Shown: in pieces, positions 1-10,315 of the stretch
Layout of the letters: every line of letters starts with the position of its first letter
Numbering within the stretch: the stretch's first letter is position 1
Assembly: GCA_004020545.1 (NCBI GenBank)
Contig: SAQE01000047.1
Location: forward strand, 10,001-51,200
DNA length: 41,200 nucleotides
Direction: 5' to 3'
Origin: Mesorhizobium sp.
Lineage (GTDB): Bacteria; Pseudomonadota; Alphaproteobacteria; Rhizobiales; Rhizobiaceae
The notes under the pieces: generated by a model
The model's database searches: none
Seen by the model: only the letters and a program-made list of their open reading frames with translations
What the model was told of the DNA's origin: nothing
Made by a program: the position numbers and the translations under genes

Positions 1-386
1 GCGTGGTCGAGAAGGCCGGCTGGGCCGGCGGCTACGGCAAGCAGATCATCATCCGCCACGCCAATGGCTATGAAACCTCATACAATCACCAGAGCGCTTT
101 CGCCAAAGGCATCGAGCCTGGCGTTCATGTCCGGCAGGGCCAGGTCATCGGCTATCTCGGCCAGACCGGCCTTTCAACCGGCCCGCACCTTCACTACGAA
201 CTGATCGTCAACGGCACCAAGGTCGATTCGATGCGCGTCCGCCTGCCGGTCGGCAAGGTGCTGAAGGGCGATGACCTCGTCGCCTTCAAAAAAGAACGCG
301 AGCGCATTGATGACCTGCTCAAGCAGGAAGACGGAAATTCGCTGAAGGTCGCCAGCGCCAAGACTGATTCGCAGCTTCCCAATTAA
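1..386 (+). CDS. M23-family metallopeptidase, C-terminal part
   Basis: This is the 3' end of a gene that begins before the window; the reading frame is open to base 3. The roughly 127 visible residues match the LytM/M23 endopeptidase fold, which cuts peptidoglycan cross-bridges or, when degenerate, activates amidases. The Y-N-H element (His about residue 29 of the fragment) and the zinc/catalytic motif GPHLHYEL (His 62 and 64) are present. The first zinc ligands (HxxxD) would lie upstream, so activity cannot be judged. After the domain there is a charged, probably helical tail (KKERERIDDLLKQE). The stop codon shares three bases with the stop of the convergent transporter gene. Confidence 0.9.
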   Translation, partial: VVEKAGWAGGYGKQIIIRHANGYETSYNHQSAFAKGIEPGVHVRQGQVIGYLGQTGLSTGPHLHYELIVNGTKVDSMRVRLPVGKVLKGDDLVAFKKERERIDDLLKQEDGNSLKVASAKTDSQLPN

Positions 387-1939
387 GTGCGAGAATCATC
401 CGTTCGCTGCGGCCAGGGCAGCGCCTGTCCAGGCACGGTGAGCCAGGCGACGATCGACGACAGCAGGCAAAGCAACGCCGTGACCGCGGCAACCGCGGCA
501 AAAGCCGAATCGCTTGCCGCAATCCGCAACGCATCGAGATCGGCCGCGAGCCCTGACATGGGCGGCTCGCCGAACCCGGGGATGCCGGCAGGGTTGCCGG
601 TCAATCGCGCATAGACGAAAGCCGCGAGCGAACCCATCGCTGCGACCGCGATCAGTCCGCCGATGCGCGAGACGGCGTTGTTGATGCCCGACGCCGCGCC
701 CGTGTCCTTGTCCTCGACGGAGGTCATGATCGCCGTCGACAGCGGCGACACCACGAGCGCCATGCCGAGCCCCATCAAACCCATCAGCGGAAAGGTCCCG
801 GTCCAGAAATTATGGACGCCGGCATGGGCGAGCAGGGCCATGCCGGCAAAGGCGATGGCGACGACGAAGCTGCCGGCGGCGATCGGCAGGCGCGGGCCGA
901 TCCTGTCGGACCACTGGCCGACCGGTCCCGACAGCAGCGCGATCAAAGCCGACAGCGGCAGGAAGATGAAGCCGACTTCGGCCGAGCTCAGTCCCCAGCC
1001 GGCGATCAGAACCATCGGCAGGTAGAACAGGTTCGCCGACAGCGCGAAGTAGAGGAAGAAGGTCGCGAGATTTGCGCCGGCGAAAGCGCGGATGCGAAAC
1101 AGGCCGAGATCGATCATCGGCTCGCGCTGCCAGCGCTCGTAAAGGATGAAGACGAAGAGCAAGACCACGCCGGCGACGATCGCCGGCCCGGCCATCATCC
1201 CGCCGCCCTCGGCGTTCATCGCCGTCAACCCGTAGGCCAGCGCCCCGAAGGCGAGCGTGGCGAGCCCGGCGCCCCCGAGATCGAGGCTGCGCTTTTCGGT
1301 CGGCTGGTCGGCCGGGATCTTGACGAGCAGCAGATAGATCGAAACCAGCCCGAGCGGCAGGTTGACGGCAAAGATCGCGCGCCAGACGCCATTGCCGAAG
1401 GTCGACAGCACGAAACCGCCCAGCACCGGGCCGAGCGCCGTCGTCAGCGCCGACGCGGCCGCCCAGATGCCGATCGCCCGGCCGCGCTCCTTTTTCGGAT
1501 AGGCCTTGGCGATGATGGCGAGGCTGCCGGGCACCATGATGGCCGCGCCAATGCCCTGGATGGCGCGGAAGCCGATCAGCACCGCCGGATTGGGCGCCAG
1601 CGCGCAGGCGAGCGAAGCGGCAATGAAAAGCGCGATGCCGGTCACGAAGGCGCGCCTGTGGCCGAATCGGTCGCCGGCCGCGCCGCCTGCCAGAATCAGC
1701 GCCGAAAGCGTCAGTGCATAGGCGTTGGAGATCCATTGCGCTTCCGCCAGGCTAGCGCCGAGATTGACGCGCAGCGCCGGCATGGCGATCGCCAGGACGG
1801 AGCCGTCGATGAAGCCGAGCGCCGAAGCAAGGATCGCCGCCACCAGCACGAACTTGCGCCGCGTCTGAGGGCAGAACGTACCGTTCGCGCGCTGCGCGGT
1901 CGAAAGCGAATCGGCGGTGGCTTCGTTCGAGGACGGCAT
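383..1939 (-). CDS. DHA2-family MFS multidrug efflux transporter (EmrB/QacA-like)
   Basis: A 518-residue, very hydrophobic protein with about 14 predicted membrane segments, the layout of the DHA2 drug:proton antiporters. A motif-A-like loop (GDRFGHRRAF) follows the second to third helix, and a motif-C-like stretch (ALGPVLGGF) lies in helix 5, both typical of exporters. The frame is open further upstream to 2050, but the Arg/Cys-rich extension looks non-coding, and MPSSNEATADS at 1939 gives the family's usual soluble N-terminus. No partner periplasmic adaptor or regulator is adjacent, so the substrate is unknown. It converges on the M23 peptidase gene, with stop codons overlapping at 383-386. 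Confidence 0.9.
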   Translation of the reverse strand: MPSSNEATADSLSTAQRANGTFCPQTRRKFVLVAAILASALGFIDGSVLAIAMPALRVNLGASLAEAQWISNAYALTLSALILAGGAAGDRFGHRRAFVTGIALFIAASLACALAPNPAVLIGFRAIQGIGAAIMVPGSLAIIAKAYPKKERGRAIGIWAAASALTTALGPVLGGFVLSTFGNGVWRAIFAVNLPLGLVSIYLLLVKIPADQPTEKRSLDLGGAGLATLAFGALAYGLTAMNAEGGGMMAGPAIVAGVVLLFVFILYERWQREPMIDLGLFRIRAFAGANLATFFLYFALSANLFYLPMVLIAGWGLSSAEVGFIFLPLSALIALLSGPVGQWSDRIGPRLPIAAGSFVVAIAFAGMALLAHAGVHNFWTGTFPLMGLMGLGMALVVSPLSTAIMTSVEDKDTGAASGINNAVSRIGGLIAVAAMGSLAAFVYARLTGNPAGIPGFGEPPMSGLAADLDALRIAASDSAFAAVAAVTALLCLLSSIVAWLTVPGQALPWPQRTDDSRT

Positions 1940-2100
1940 GAATGTCTGCTTAGCTCTCCGGCGCGGGCGCAACAACCGGCCAGAGGATCGCTGTTCTTGA
2001 AACCAGCTTGCACTGGCCGCATGGCCAGGGGGGCAGCAATCATGATGCAAACGGACCGTCGCGTGCTAGGTTCCGGCCCGTCGTTCCGAACTTGCGCCAA

Positions 2101-2222
2101 GCAATTCCAGGAAAAGTGTGAAACGGTTGGGCTCGGCGACTTCGCCGTAGCCTTCCGTTCGGAATTGCGTAAAAGCAAATAATTGGAGCGGTTCGGCGTT
2201 TCCGTGAAACGATGAACCGCTC
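2101..2222. repeat. Palindromic intergenic repeat, family 1, copy A
   Basis: Two hairpin modules stand in tandem. The first is bounded by GCAATTCC (2101-2108) and GGAATTGC (2161-2168). The second has perfect 9-base arms GAGCGGTTC (2186-2194) and GAACCGCTC (2214-2222), with a nested GTTTC/GAAAC stem inside. Related copies lie at 22275-22368 and 39825-39870. An ATG at 2212 falls inside the second hairpin and is unlikely to be a real start. Confidence 0.8.
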
Positions 2223-2235
2223 TAAGGGGGAAGCC

Positions 2236-2868
2236 ATGAAGCGACCGCTCGAACCGTCGGCCGAAGCGCGCGGGCGCATCGTCGGCATAACCGACGGCGT
2301 CTTTGCCATCGCGCTGACCTTGATCGTGCTGGAGATCAGGGTGCCGTCGCATGAAACGGTGCATTCGGAAAGCGAGTTGCTTGCCGCGGTTCTTGCACTC
2401 GCGCCGCGGTTCCTGACCTATGCGCTGAGTTTTCTGACGCTGACCATCTTCTGGTTCGGCCAGCAGGCGCAGCATAGCCTGATCGCAAAATCGGACCGCC
2501 GTCTCGCGACGCTCAATCTCTGCTTCCTCGCCTTCGTCGCGCTCTTGCCGTTCTCGACCGACCTGCTGGCCGATTTCCTCGAATTCCGCGTCGCGGTGCT
2601 CGTCTACTGGCTGAACCTTCTGATGCTTGGCGCGACACTGTTCGCGAGCTGGTGGTACGCCGACAGGAACGGCATGCTGGCCGAGGATGTCGATACGGAA
2701 ACGAAGCGCACCGTCTATCAGCGCATCGTCAAGGCGCAGATCCTTTGGGCGATCGGGGCGGCATTCTGCGTCGTCACCCCGCTGCTCAGCATCGCGTTCA
2801 TTCTGCTGGCGCAGCTCGTCTATGCCGCTGCGCTGCGCGGCTCATTGCTGCGCAAAATCATCGGCTGA
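2236..2868 (+). CDS. TMEM175/DUF1211-family membrane protein, putative potassium channel
   Basis: A 210-residue membrane protein with about six hydrophobic segments. The N-terminal sequence RIVGITDGVFAIALTLIVLE matches the first-helix signature of the TMEM175 (DUF1211) family, whose members form potassium-selective channels. The usual Phe-Ser before Asp is Ile-Thr here, so the filter-helix start deviates from the classic motif. An ATG at 2212 is in frame, but it lies inside a palindromic repeat. The ATG at 2236 is preceded by AAGGGGGAAG at good spacing and is preferred. The last 27 bases overlap the convergent L,D-transpeptidase gene. Channel function is inferred from the family only. Confidence 0.85.
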   Translation: MKRPLEPSAEARGRIVGITDGVFAIALTLIVLEIRVPSHETVHSESELLAAVLALAPRFLTYALSFLTLTIFWFGQQAQHSLIAKSDRRLATLNLCFLAFVALLPFSTDLLADFLEFRVAVLVYWLNLLMLGATLFASWWYADRNGMLAEDVDTETKRTVYQRIVKAQILWAIGAAFCVVTPLLSIAFILLAQLVYAAALRGSLLRKIIG

Positions 2869-4359
2869 AGACCCGCCGACAAACTCGACGGTAACGCCCG
2901 GTGAGACCAGCTTGGCAAGCTCGCGCGCGTCCCAGTTGGTCAGGCGCACGCAGCCATGGCTCTCGGTCTTGCCGATCTTGGAAGGATCGGGCGTTCCGTG
3001 GATGCCGTAGGTCGGCTTGTCCAGCGCGATCCAGACCGAGCCCACCGGACCGTTCGGCCCCGGCGGAATGGTCAGGATCTTGTCGTTCTGGCCTTGCTTG
3101 AAATTGATGTTGGGGTTGTAGGTGTAATTCGGGTCGAGCGCGACGCGCGACACGGTGTGAATGCCAGTGGGCGACGGCGTGTCGGCCGAGCCGATGGTGG
3201 CCGGATAGGCCGCGACCAGCTTGCCGCCCGAGTCATAGGCGAAGACTTCCTTCTTGTCCTTGTCGGCAACGATGCGGGCAACCGGCGTCGACACCAGCTT
3301 GCCGAAATTGGCGACCTTGATGATCGTGCCGGGGCGGTTGAAGTCGAGCCCTTTGTTGACCGACTTCAGATAGCCTTCGTCCATGTGGAAGCGCTCGGCC
3401 AGCGCCTCGGTGACGGAAGTGTAGCCCATGCGGTCGAGCTTGGCCTTCTGGCTGTAGTCTTCCGGGATCGAAGCGACATAGGGTCCAGCCGCATCCTCAG
3501 GCGTGATCGTGTAGGAAGCGAACGCGTCGCCGCCCGACTGGGCGAGCGCCGTCTTGATGCCGACGGTGTCGGTCGATTTCAGATTGCTGCCGGTAATCTG
3601 GTTGTAGGCGGCCAGGGCCTTGTCGACATTCGAGCCGAAGCGCCCGTCGATGACACCCGGCGAGGCGCCGGCGCGATCGAGCAGCACTTGAAGGTCGGCC
3701 ACGTCCTGACGCACGCCGAGCGACAGCGAAGGATCGACCGTGGCCTTGCCGCCCGTGTCCGGCGGCAACGCGGACTGGGTGTCCGGATTGGTCTGCAGCA
3801 CTTCCCCCTGGTCCGGCTGCGCCGGATCGATCGATGCCTCGTTCAACGGCTGGCGCCTGATGGCGTCCGACTTCGGCGCCTCCGGATAGGTGGTGGCGTA
3901 GCCCTCGTCGTTCGGCGGAGGCGGATAGGCATCGACGGAATTGTCGTTATAGGGATCGTTCTCATCGACCGGCGGCGGAATGACCCTGCCCTCTTCTTCC
4001 AGTTGCTTGCGGCGGAAGCGGGCCATGTCGTCGGGATTGTCGAGATAGTAGCGGTCGTCGTCCTCGACCGGCGCGCGCCCGAGCTCCTGCATCCGCAGCT
4101 GACGGCGAAGCGCCCGGCGATCGAGCCTGCTCTGCGGCGGCTGGATGGCGATGACCTTGCCGGTGTCGGCATCGACAAGCACCCGGTTGCCCCTGGCGTC
4201 GTAATAGATGTCGATATTGCCGTCCTGGGCGAGCACGAACGCGCCGTGCAGCGCAGGCCGGGCCGTCTTCTGCGCGTCATCCCCGCTCGGCGCTGCGAGC
4301 GCACTGGAAGAAACCAGCCCGGCCGCGAGTGCCGAAAGGGAAAAGATCGTGCGCAGCAT
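2842..4359 (-). CDS. L,D-transpeptidase (YkuD) with peptidoglycan-binding domain
   Basis: A 505-residue exported protein that would form 3-3 cross-links in peptidoglycan or attach proteins to it. Residues 1-23 are a signal peptide ending ALA. Residues about 60-210 are a charged, Pro/Asp-rich low-complexity linker. A PG_binding_1-like helical repeat spans about 217-255, and a LysM-like segment about 308-352. The YkuD domain spans about 358-494, with His454 and the catalytic motif SHGCVRLTN (His468, Cys470). All key residues are present, so it should be active. It acts in the periplasm. Its 3' end overlaps the convergent TMEM175 gene by 27 bases, which is unusual but leaves both proteins with full-length family C-termini. 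Confidence 0.93.
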   Translation of the reverse strand: MLRTIFSLSALAAGLVSSSALAAPSGDDAQKTARPALHGAFVLAQDGNIDIYYDARGNRVLVDADTGKVIAIQPPQSRLDRRALRRQLRMQELGRAPVEDDDRYYLDNPDDMARFRRKQLEEEGRVIPPPVDENDPYNDNSVDAYPPPPNDEGYATTYPEAPKSDAIRRQPLNEASIDPAQPDQGEVLQTNPDTQSALPPDTGGKATVDPSLSLGVRQDVADLQVLLDRAGASPGVIDGRFGSNVDKALAAYNQITGSNLKSTDTVGIKTALAQSGGDAFASYTITPEDAAGPYVASIPEDYSQKAKLDRMGYTSVTEALAERFHMDEGYLKSVNKGLDFNRPGTIIKVANFGKLVSTPVARIVADKDKKEVFAYDSGGKLVAAYPATIGSADTPSPTGIHTVSRVALDPNYTYNPNINFKQGQNDKILTIPPGPNGPVGSVWIALDKPTYGIHGTPDPSKIGKTESHGCVRLTNWDARELAKLVSPGVTVEFVGGSSADDFAQQ

Positions 4360-4500
4360 GGGGGTCAGGCTCTCCGGTCGGCATGGTCTTGGCGGGCGAA
4401 CCCTTCGCCAGCAAACCAGTTACCAAAATTAAGGTTCCAACATGAACCGGGCATGAAGATGGCGGATTTCCAGCGTTTCACCATGATCCCGAACCGAATG

Positions 4501-4860
4501 TCAGCCCAGCCCCAGTTCGCTGCGTGCCAGTTTCGTCAGCTTCCGCACAATCAGGCGGTGGCTTTCGCGCAGATAGTCCTTCAGCGCCGCATCATCCACG
4601 CTCTGGCTTGTCTGACGCTGGATCCATTTCATGCCGCGCGAGGCGAGATAGGGCGCGGGCCGGCAGCCCGGCTGCTCCTTCAGCACGTCATAGGCCATGT
4701 CGGAGCATTTGAAGGTGACGAAGACTTGGCCCGCCCGGTCGTGTCCGCCGATCGCGAACACCTTGCCGCCGACCTTCCAGACATGAGCGCCGCCCCATTG
4801 CACGACATGCCTCGCGGCGGGCAGCGAGGCGCAGAAGCCGTCATAGTCCTCGAGCTTCAA
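4501..4860 (-). CDS. MmcQ/YjbR-family protein
   Basis: A 119-residue single-domain protein of the MmcQ/YjbR family (CyaY-like fold), sometimes described as DNA-binding but with no settled function. Typical features are the N-terminal DYDGFCASLPAA stretch, the KVGGKVFAI strand pair, the FKCSD segment and the basic C-terminal helices. The length is normal for the family. It lies downstream of clpB on the same strand, but a strong terminator separates them, so it is probably transcribed on its own. Confidence 0.88.
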   Translation of the reverse strand: MKLEDYDGFCASLPAARHVVQWGGAHVWKVGGKVFAIGGHDRAGQVFVTFKCSDMAYDVLKEQPGCRPAPYLASRGMKWIQRQTSQSVDDAALKDYLRESHRLIVRKLTKLARSELGLG

Positions 4861-4914
4861 TGGAATCGCCCCTTCCGATAACCGAAACCGATACGGTTTT
4901 GCGGTACGGCCCCG

Positions 4915-4956
4915 TCAAAAAGCAAGAGCGCGCCGCACCGATCCGGTGCGACGCGC
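4915..4956 (-). terminator. Rho-independent terminator of clpB
   Basis: On the minus strand, arms GCGCGTCGCACCG and CGGTGCGGCGCGC (4928-4956) form a 13-pair stem with a three-base loop and one T-G pair. A T-rich run (TCTTGCTTTTT) follows. It begins 25 bases after the clpB stop codon. Confidence 0.85.
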
Positions 4957-4981
4957 CCCTTTACCTGCATTCTGGATCGAA

Positions 4982-7588
<2,607 letters not shown>

Positions 7589-7679
7589 ATCTGTCTCCTT
7601 CCGTCACCGGCCCGCTTTGCGGCACCGGATCAGATTGCGGTGACGGACCCGCTCATTCGAGCCGGGCCCTGTTCAGCCG

Positions 7680-7710
7680 AGATATGGTGTATGGGCGAAG
7701 GTCTCTCAAG
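7680..7710 (-). promoter_or_regulatory. Heat-shock (sigma-32/RpoH) promoter of clpB
   Basis: On the minus strand, CTTGAG (7710-7705) is followed after exactly 18 bases by CATATCT (7686-7680). The alphaproteobacterial RpoH consensus, from memory, is CTTG with about 17-18 bases to CYTATNT; only one position (A for Y) differs. It lies about 90 bases upstream of the clpB start, a known heat-shock gene. Confidence 0.65.
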
Positions 7711-7743
7711 ACGCCTTGATGTCGGTCAAAGCAGAATATTCCA

Positions 7744-7843
7744 ATGCATGTCGCCCAAAAGTGCGTCAGCGGTTTTGGGAGAATGACATGGGTCAAAACA
7801 AAGGCTTGAAGCCGTGCGGCTGAATCCGTTTCTGCGTGACGCG
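7744..7843. repeat. Palindromic intergenic repeat, family 2, copy 1
   Basis: It starts ATGCATGTCGCCCAAAA and continues through a diverged inverted arm (TTTTGGGAGAATGACATG) to CTGAATCCGTTTCTGCG. It is clearly homologous, and in the same orientation, to the copy at 8853-8945. The copies bracket the SRPBCC/ArsR gene pair. Confidence 0.8.
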
Positions 7844-7857
7844 CGAGATCGACGGCT

Positions 7858-8379
7858 TCATGATCCTCCCACGTTCGGGCCCAGCGTGACGAGAAGCTCG
7901 TCCAGTTGCTCGAACGTCTCGCCCATCGCATCCGCCGCTCCGGTGCCGGCAGCGTCGAGAGCTTCCTTCGAGGGATAGAGCTCGTGCAGGACCAGCAGCG
8001 TCTTGCCGCCTTTTTCCTCGAAGCTCACCGTCGTGACGGGTCCACCGTCACCACCTTCGTCATTGGTCCAGACGAGGCGCGAGTGCGGCGTCACTTCGAT
8101 GTACCTACCGAAGAACTCGTCAGGGTTTGAGGCATCGTGGCCGAACACCAAACGATACCTGCCCCCGACACGAACATCCATCTCGCAGGAACGCAGGAAC
8201 ATGCCCATCGACTTCGGCGCCCACCACTGCTTGAACAGCTCAGGCTTGGTCCACGCCTCGAACACGATGCGCGCCGGAGCATTGAAGGTTCGCGTGACGA
8301 CGAGTTCACGGTCGGACTTCCGTTCCACAGTCAAGCGGTTCTTCGTCGGTGTGGTCTCACTCTCTCTTCTTGCGTCCAT
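7858..8379 (-). CDS. SRPBCC/AHSA1-family protein
   Basis: A 173-residue protein of the SRPBCC (START-like, AHSA1) superfamily, which forms a helix-grip fold with a deep hydrophobic pocket. Recognisable parts are RTFNAPARIVFEAWTKPEL, the KQWWAPK motif after the first helix, and the C-terminal amphipathic helix (GETFEQLDELLVTLG). The ligand is unknown. The start overlaps the end of the arsR-like gene by 23 bases, so the two are cotranscribed. Such ArsR-SRPBCC pairs are common in Rhizobiales and actinobacteria. The pair sits between two direct copies of repeat family 2. Confidence 0.9.
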   Translation of the reverse strand: MDARRESETTPTKNRLTVERKSDRELVVTRTFNAPARIVFEAWTKPELFKQWWAPKSMGMFLRSCEMDVRVGGRYRLVFGHDASNPDEFFGRYIEVTPHSRLVWTNDEGGDGGPVTTVSFEEKGGKTLLVLHELYPSKEALDAAGTGAADAMGETFEQLDELLVTLGPNVGGS

Positions 8380-8722
8380 CGACCTTCTCCTTTCGTTTCA
8401 GTTCCTCGACTACCTTGTCCAACTCGTCGAAGCGTGCGTCCCAGAGCTGGCGGTACCTCTCGATCCATACCGCCTCTTCCTCCAGCCCGCTTAGGCCGAG
8501 CTTGCAGGTCCGCACGCGCCCGACCTTCTCCGTGGCGACGAGCCCCGCTTGCTCCAAGACACCGACGTGCTTCTTCATGCCCGTGAGGGTCATGTGGAAC
8601 TTTTCGGCTAGCTCCGTGATCGAAGCGTCTCCACGTCCGAGCTGCTCCAGAACGCCGCGTCGGGTGGCGTCCGAGAGCGCGGCGAATGAGGCATCGAGAC
8701 GGGCTTTCGTATACTGAACCAT
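8357..8722 (-). CDS. ArsR-family winged-helix transcriptional regulator
   Basis: A 121-residue regulator whose winged helix covers about residues 12-80: AALSDATRRGVLEQL, the recognition region ITELAEKFHMTLTGMKKHV, then LEQAGLVATEKVGR. No ELCVCDL-type metal cysteines are seen, so it is not a classical arsenic sensor. A GTG seven codons earlier (8743) is in frame, but the ATG at 8722 is the family-like start (MVQYTKARLD). That ATG lies at the centre of a perfect 24-bp palindrome, its likely own operator. It probably represses itself and the downstream SRPBCC gene. Confidence 0.9.
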   Translation of the reverse strand: MVQYTKARLDASFAALSDATRRGVLEQLGRGDASITELAEKFHMTLTGMKKHVGVLEQAGLVATEKVGRVRTCKLGLSGLEEEAVWIERYRQLWDARFDELDKVVEELKRKEKVDGRKKRE

Positions 8723-8734
8723 ATGGTTCAGTAT
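8711..8734. promoter_or_regulatory. Perfect 24-bp palindromic operator over the arsR start codon
   Basis: Arms ATACTGAACCAT and ATGGTTCAGTAT are exact reverse complements with no spacer. The start codon ATG at 8722-8720 is the central part of the site. The position and symmetry fit an autorepressing ArsR dimer. Confidence 0.75.
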
Positions 8735-8852
8735 GTAACGCACAGATTGCCGGCATGCAAGGGGAGACCGGGCGCGCTGCGTTGCCGGCCGCCTTCCCGC
8801 GGACGGACCCCATCTCGTCGCTTTAACTCACGATGAATATCAACACGCCCTA

Positions 8853-8945
8853 ATGCATGTCGCCCGAAGTGTTTCGGGGACAGCGACATGCATCAAAACA
8901 AGGACTTAAAGCGCGTCGCCTGAATCCGTTTCAGCGCAACGCACT
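8853..8945. repeat. Palindromic intergenic repeat, family 2, copy 2
   Basis: The first hairpin has perfect 11-base arms ATGCATGTCGC (8853-8863) and GCGACATGCAT (8883-8893), with a nested CCCGAA/TTCGGG stem. A second imperfect hairpin follows between AAAGCGCGTCGCC and GCGCAACGCACTT. It is the better preserved copy of the family; the others are at 7744-7843 and, degenerate, 20459-20507. Confidence 0.85.
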
Positions 8946-8954
8946 TCAGGCACT

Positions 8955-8990
8955 CACAAACGAAAACGGCGGAGATTCCTCTCCGCCGTT
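8955..8990 (-). terminator. Rho-independent terminator of the DUF4167 gene
   Basis: The perfect 11-bp stem AACGGCGGAGA/TCTCCGCCGTT (8965-8990) has a four-base loop. On the minus strand it is followed by TTTTCGTTTGT. It lies 24 bases after the stop codon of the gene at 9015-10004. Confidence 0.85.
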
Positions 8991-9014
8991 CGAATGTCCG
9001 AAAATGGACCCGGA

Positions 9015-10004
9015 TCAGCTGTTTGCGTCGGCGACCGCCGGTTCGCTGGCGTCGACTGCCGGCTCACTGGCGACACTCCCGCCCGGCGCGGCATTTGCCT
9101 CTTCGGCAGCGGCGACGACCGTGTCGTTGCCGTTGTCGGCGGGGCTGCCCTCCCGGTCGGCGTTGCCCTGGCCGGCATCGCCCTGTTCGGGATTGCCGCG
9201 TCCGCGGCGCGGACGTCTCTGCCGACGCCCGCCGCCATTGTCGGCGCCTGCTTCGTTACGCTCGGCCTGGGCGGCAAGACCCGCCGGCGAGAAACTGTCG
9301 AACAGCGGGGCCGGCTCGGCCGGCGAGCCGGTTTCCGTGGAAGCCTCCGCCTGTGCCTGGGTCTCATTGCGGCGGTTTTGGTCGAACTGCTGGCCGCCAT
9401 GTTCACCGCGCTGACCCTCGCCGCGCTGGCCCCCATCACGCTGGCCATTGTCGCCGCGCTGGCCGTACTGGCCATAGCCGCCATTGCGGCGGTCGCGGTG
9501 CCTGTCGCGGCCGTTGTTGTCGCGCCGGTTGTTGTCGCGGCCATTTTCCTGGTTGAAGCCGAGTTCAGCCGGCGTCCCTTCGATTACCGGCTGCGGCCCG
9601 GAGCCGTTCGCCGCGGCCTGCGCCTCGCCGGTATTGGCATTGGCATTGCTGGCGGTGTCGAACTCGTCGCGATCCTCGTCGACGTCATAATCGAAGTCGT
9701 CGCGGTTCTGCTGGGCATTCTGGATCGGCATCTGCGCCTGGGCGGCGGCAATGATGCGATTGTAGTGTTCGGCGTGCTGGAGATAGTTCTCCGCTATCAC
9801 CCGGTCGCCGGAGCTTTGCGCATCACGGGCAAGTGCGGCGTATTTTTCGGCGATCTGCTGAGCCGATCCGCGGATCTTCACGTCCGGGCCGTTGCTCTCG
9901 TAGTTGCGCGTCAGGGGATTTGGGCCCTTGCGGTTGTTGTTGTTGCCACCGCCGCCACTGTTGTTGCGACCGCGCATGCGCCTGTTCTGCTGTTGTGGCC
10001 TCAT
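9015..10004 (-). CDS. DUF4167-domain protein, Asn/Gly/Arg-rich
   Basis: A 329-residue protein found widely in Rhizobiales. The conserved DUF4167 domain is at about residues 25-100 (NPLTRNYESNGPDVKIRGSA through the AEHYNRII helix). The start is a basic, Gln/Asn/Gly-rich tract (RPQQQNRRMRGRNNSGGGGN). The rest is low-complexity with Asn/Arg/Gly/Asp repeats and an acidic-to-Ala-rich tail. The basic RGG-like composition suggests nucleic-acid (perhaps RNA) binding, but this is only inference. It lies between clpB and prmC in what I recall as a conserved rhizobial order. Confidence 0.88.
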   Translation of the reverse strand: MRPQQQNRRMRGRNNSGGGGNNNNRKGPNPLTRNYESNGPDVKIRGSAQQIAEKYAALARDAQSSGDRVIAENYLQHAEHYNRIIAAAQAQMPIQNAQQNRDDFDYDVDEDRDEFDTASNANANTGEAQAAANGSGPQPVIEGTPAELGFNQENGRDNNRRDNNGRDRHRDRRNGGYGQYGQRGDNGQRDGGQRGEGQRGEHGGQQFDQNRRNETQAQAEASTETGSPAEPAPLFDSFSPAGLAAQAERNEAGADNGGGRRQRRPRRGRGNPEQGDAGQGNADREGSPADNGNDTVVAAAEEANAAPGGSVASEPAVDASEPAVADANS

Positions 10005-10315
10005 TCGACTCTCTTCATGTGAAATTTTCTAAAGCTCTTCGCGACCGGAGGCGCTCATGCAGCCAACCGTTTCGTTTTTTCACCGGCGTTCGCCCGCATC
10101 GATTGCGTTGGCGCCACGTGCCATCCTGTTCCGGTTACATCACTTGCCGGACGATTCCCGCACGAAGCATGGGCGTCGTTTGCACAAGGAGGCAGCTATT
10201 TCCAAGGAAAACCGAATCGCTAAGAGCACTGCCTGCTTCGTCTCATCCGGTTAAGCGGGAACCTAGCTGCATTCCCTAATATTGCCAAGCGTTTTTTCGC
10301 ACTGCATCAGGGGTT
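10005..10315. other. Gene-free stretch between prmC and the DUF4167 gene
   Basis: About 310 bases, visibly richer in A/T than the surroundings and presumably holding the promoter and leader of the DUF4167 gene on the minus strand. A 65-codon plus-strand frame (10057-10254) has a good GGAGG five bases before its ATG, but its product (basic, with no recognisable domain) could not be assigned and I do not call it. No terminator hairpin is evident after prmC. Confidence 0.5.

Noticed and set aside
4471-4500. Possible repeat fragment (TTTCACCATGATCCCGAAC) between the transpeptidase and MmcQ genes
   Set aside because: It resembles a rhizobial intergenic repeat from memory, but there is no second copy in the window to compare.
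10057-10254. 65-codon plus-strand frame with a good ribosome site upstream of prmC
   Set aside because: The GGAGG spacing is attractive, but the product has no recognisable domain and lies in the presumed leader of the DUF4167 gene. Not supported enough to call.
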